A DNA stretch of 64,000 nt from Sphingomonas sp. PR090111-T3T-6A (GTDB taxonomy: Bacteria > Pseudomonadota > Alphaproteobacteria > Sphingomonadales > Sphingomonadaceae), in contig NZ_AORL01000021.1 of assembly GCF_000383095.1 (NCBI RefSeq), forward strand, positions 434,001-498,000, read 5' to 3'. The notes under the pieces were generated by a model that saw only the letters and a list, made by a program, of their open reading frames with translations, had not been told where the DNA came from and searched no databases. Position numbers and translations under genes: made by a program. Positions 63,174-64,000 of this stretch are shown in pieces; positions within the stretch are counted from its first letter, which is position 1, and each line of letters opens with the position of its first letter.

Positions 63174-64000
63174 TCCGTCTCGGCCGCCGTGCGAGCGGCG
63201 AAACGGAGTTCCCCGGCGCGGCGGAATTGCTCGCGGCGGTTCCGGCGGCCCTGCTGGTGATCGACGGAGAGCGGGTAGTGCGCGACTGCAACGCCGCCAG
63301 CGAAGCCCTGCTCAATCTCGCGCGTTCGGCCGTGATCGGCCGCCCCATCGAGGAAATGACTGGACATCCGCTCACCAGCATGGCGGCGGATCAGCCTTTC
63401 GCCGCCTATGATCTCGACATGGTGCTGCCTGTTGGCCGCCATTATCGGGGAGACATGACGGTTGCGCCGTTGCCGGAGCGTGCGGGGTGGCGGATCGTTT
63501 CCATCCATGGCCGCGCAAGCCATGACATCTCGGCCCGGCGCGGCGACCGCGTGACGCGCACCTTGCCGGCCGCAGCCGCGGCATCGCTCCTGGCGCACGA
63601 GGTGAAGAACCCGCTGTCCGGCATCCGGGGCGCCGCCCAGCTCCTCGAAGCCGGAGCCAGCCCCGAGCAGACCGAACTGACCCAGCTCATCCGTCGCGAG
63701 GTCGATCGGATCGTCGGCCTGATCGATCGTATGGAAGGGTTGTCGGATACGCGTCCGCGCGTTTGCGAGCCGATCAATATCCATTCCGTGCTCAACCATG
63801 CCCGGACCGTCGCCTGCGCGGGGTTTGCCGCGGACAACATGGTCCGCGAGCTGTACGACCCCTCATTGCCGGACGTGCTCGGCAACCGGGACGGCCTGGT
63901 GCAGGTCGTGCTCAATCTTCTGAAGAATGCGGCCGAAGCGACGGAAGGCAACGGCGTCATCACGCTCACCACGGCCTATCGTCATGGCCTCTCGGTCGCG
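63149..64000 (+). CDS. ntrB: Nitrogen-sensor histidine kinase NtrB, 5' part
   Basis: NtrB phosphorylates NtrC when nitrogen is scarce. The frame starts at GTG 63149, overlaps dusB by 25 bases and runs open to the right edge, giving 284 residues without a stop. The PAS domain is [20 protein letters not shown] and [18 protein letters not shown]. The histidine box is [20 protein letters not shown] with H150. The N box is [20 protein letters not shown]. The ATP-binding G boxes lie beyond the window. The pairing with dusB supports the call. Confidence 0.92.
   Translation, partial: MAIPGGRLIRLGRRASGETEFPGAAELLAAVPAALLVIDGERVVRDCNAASEALLNLARSAVIGRPIEEMTGHPLTSMAADQPFAAYDLDMVLPVGRHYRGDMTVAPLPERAGWRIVSIHGRASHDISARRGDRVTRTLPAAAAASLLAHEVKNPLSGIRGAAQLLEAGASPEQTELTQLIRREVDRIVGLIDRMEGLSDTRPRVCEPINIHSVLNHARTVACAGFAADNMVRELYDPSLPDVLGNRDGLVQVVLNLLKNAAEATEGNGVITLTTAYRHGLSVA

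Overview
The window looks like chromosome of a GC-rich sphingomonad alphaproteobacterium (Sphingomonas or a close relative). The main pointers are a fused ispDF gene, an RcdA/DUF1465 gene (CtrA degradation), dusB followed by an overlapping ntrB, a COQ10-type protein beside lipA, alphaproteobacterial DksA with a degenerate zinc finger, and a carbohydrate locus built around a TonB-dependent receptor and a flavin halogenase. These assignments come from reading the sequence and from general family knowledge; no database search was run.

Region 1-11.5 kb is housekeeping and stress: a host-attachment-type protein fragment, a secreted repeat protein, a Ser/Thr-rich cell-surface repeat protein with a VPAP C-terminal anchor, dksA, a PilZ protein, two DUF465 microproteins, and a small heat-shock gene with a sigma-32-like promoter and a candidate ROSE-type RNA thermometer. 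Then come rcdA, a nitronate monooxygenase / pterin dehydratase / fumarylacetoacetase run, a purine-salvage pair, a periplasmic cyclophilin and a fatty-acid desaturase. Region 11.5-15.6 kb looks like an insertion or rearrangement scar: tRNA-Arg(ACG), a glycosyltransferase that has lost its N-terminal half, a copper-resistance pair copA-copB with a CueR-like promoter dyad, and a terminase-small-subunit-like protein.

Region 15.6-24.5 kb is a carbohydrate-utilisation locus: GH3 glucosidase, flavin halogenase and TonB-dependent receptor on the minus strand; FucP-like permease and LacI regulator on the plus strand. A perfect 18-bp inverted repeat between the divergent arms holds two LacI-type operators. 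Region 24.5-29.4 kb carries surface-polysaccharide genes (flippase, CDP-glycerol-transferase-like protein, two GT4 enzymes). Region 29.5-32.3 kb is a formaldehyde-detoxification operon (adhC-purU-fghA). Region 32.3-39.2 kb is a LysR regulator divergent from a three-gene RND efflux operon, with a 10-bp inverted repeat abutting the regulator start.

Region 39-49.2 kb has a CorA/ZntB-type transporter, PPK2, a HI0933-type flavoprotein, a large DUF3772-MscS channel, two small unknown membrane proteins, orphan TadG/TadE-like genes, a Phd-PAS fusion protein and tRNA-Lys(CTT). Region 49.2-55 kb is the rod-shape operon mreB-mreC-mreD-mrdA-rodA, divergent from an endonuclease-type mutL. The rest holds an EamA permease, beta-carbonic anhydrase, lipA, coq10-like, pncC, a secreted unknown, ispDF, dusB and the 5' part of ntrB, which runs off the right edge.

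No CRISPR array, complete prophage or recognisable insertion sequence was seen. The most interesting items are the hsp20 leader, the double LacI operator with the halogenase locus, the tRNA-Arg junction, the Phd-PAS fusion and the repeat-rich VPAP protein.
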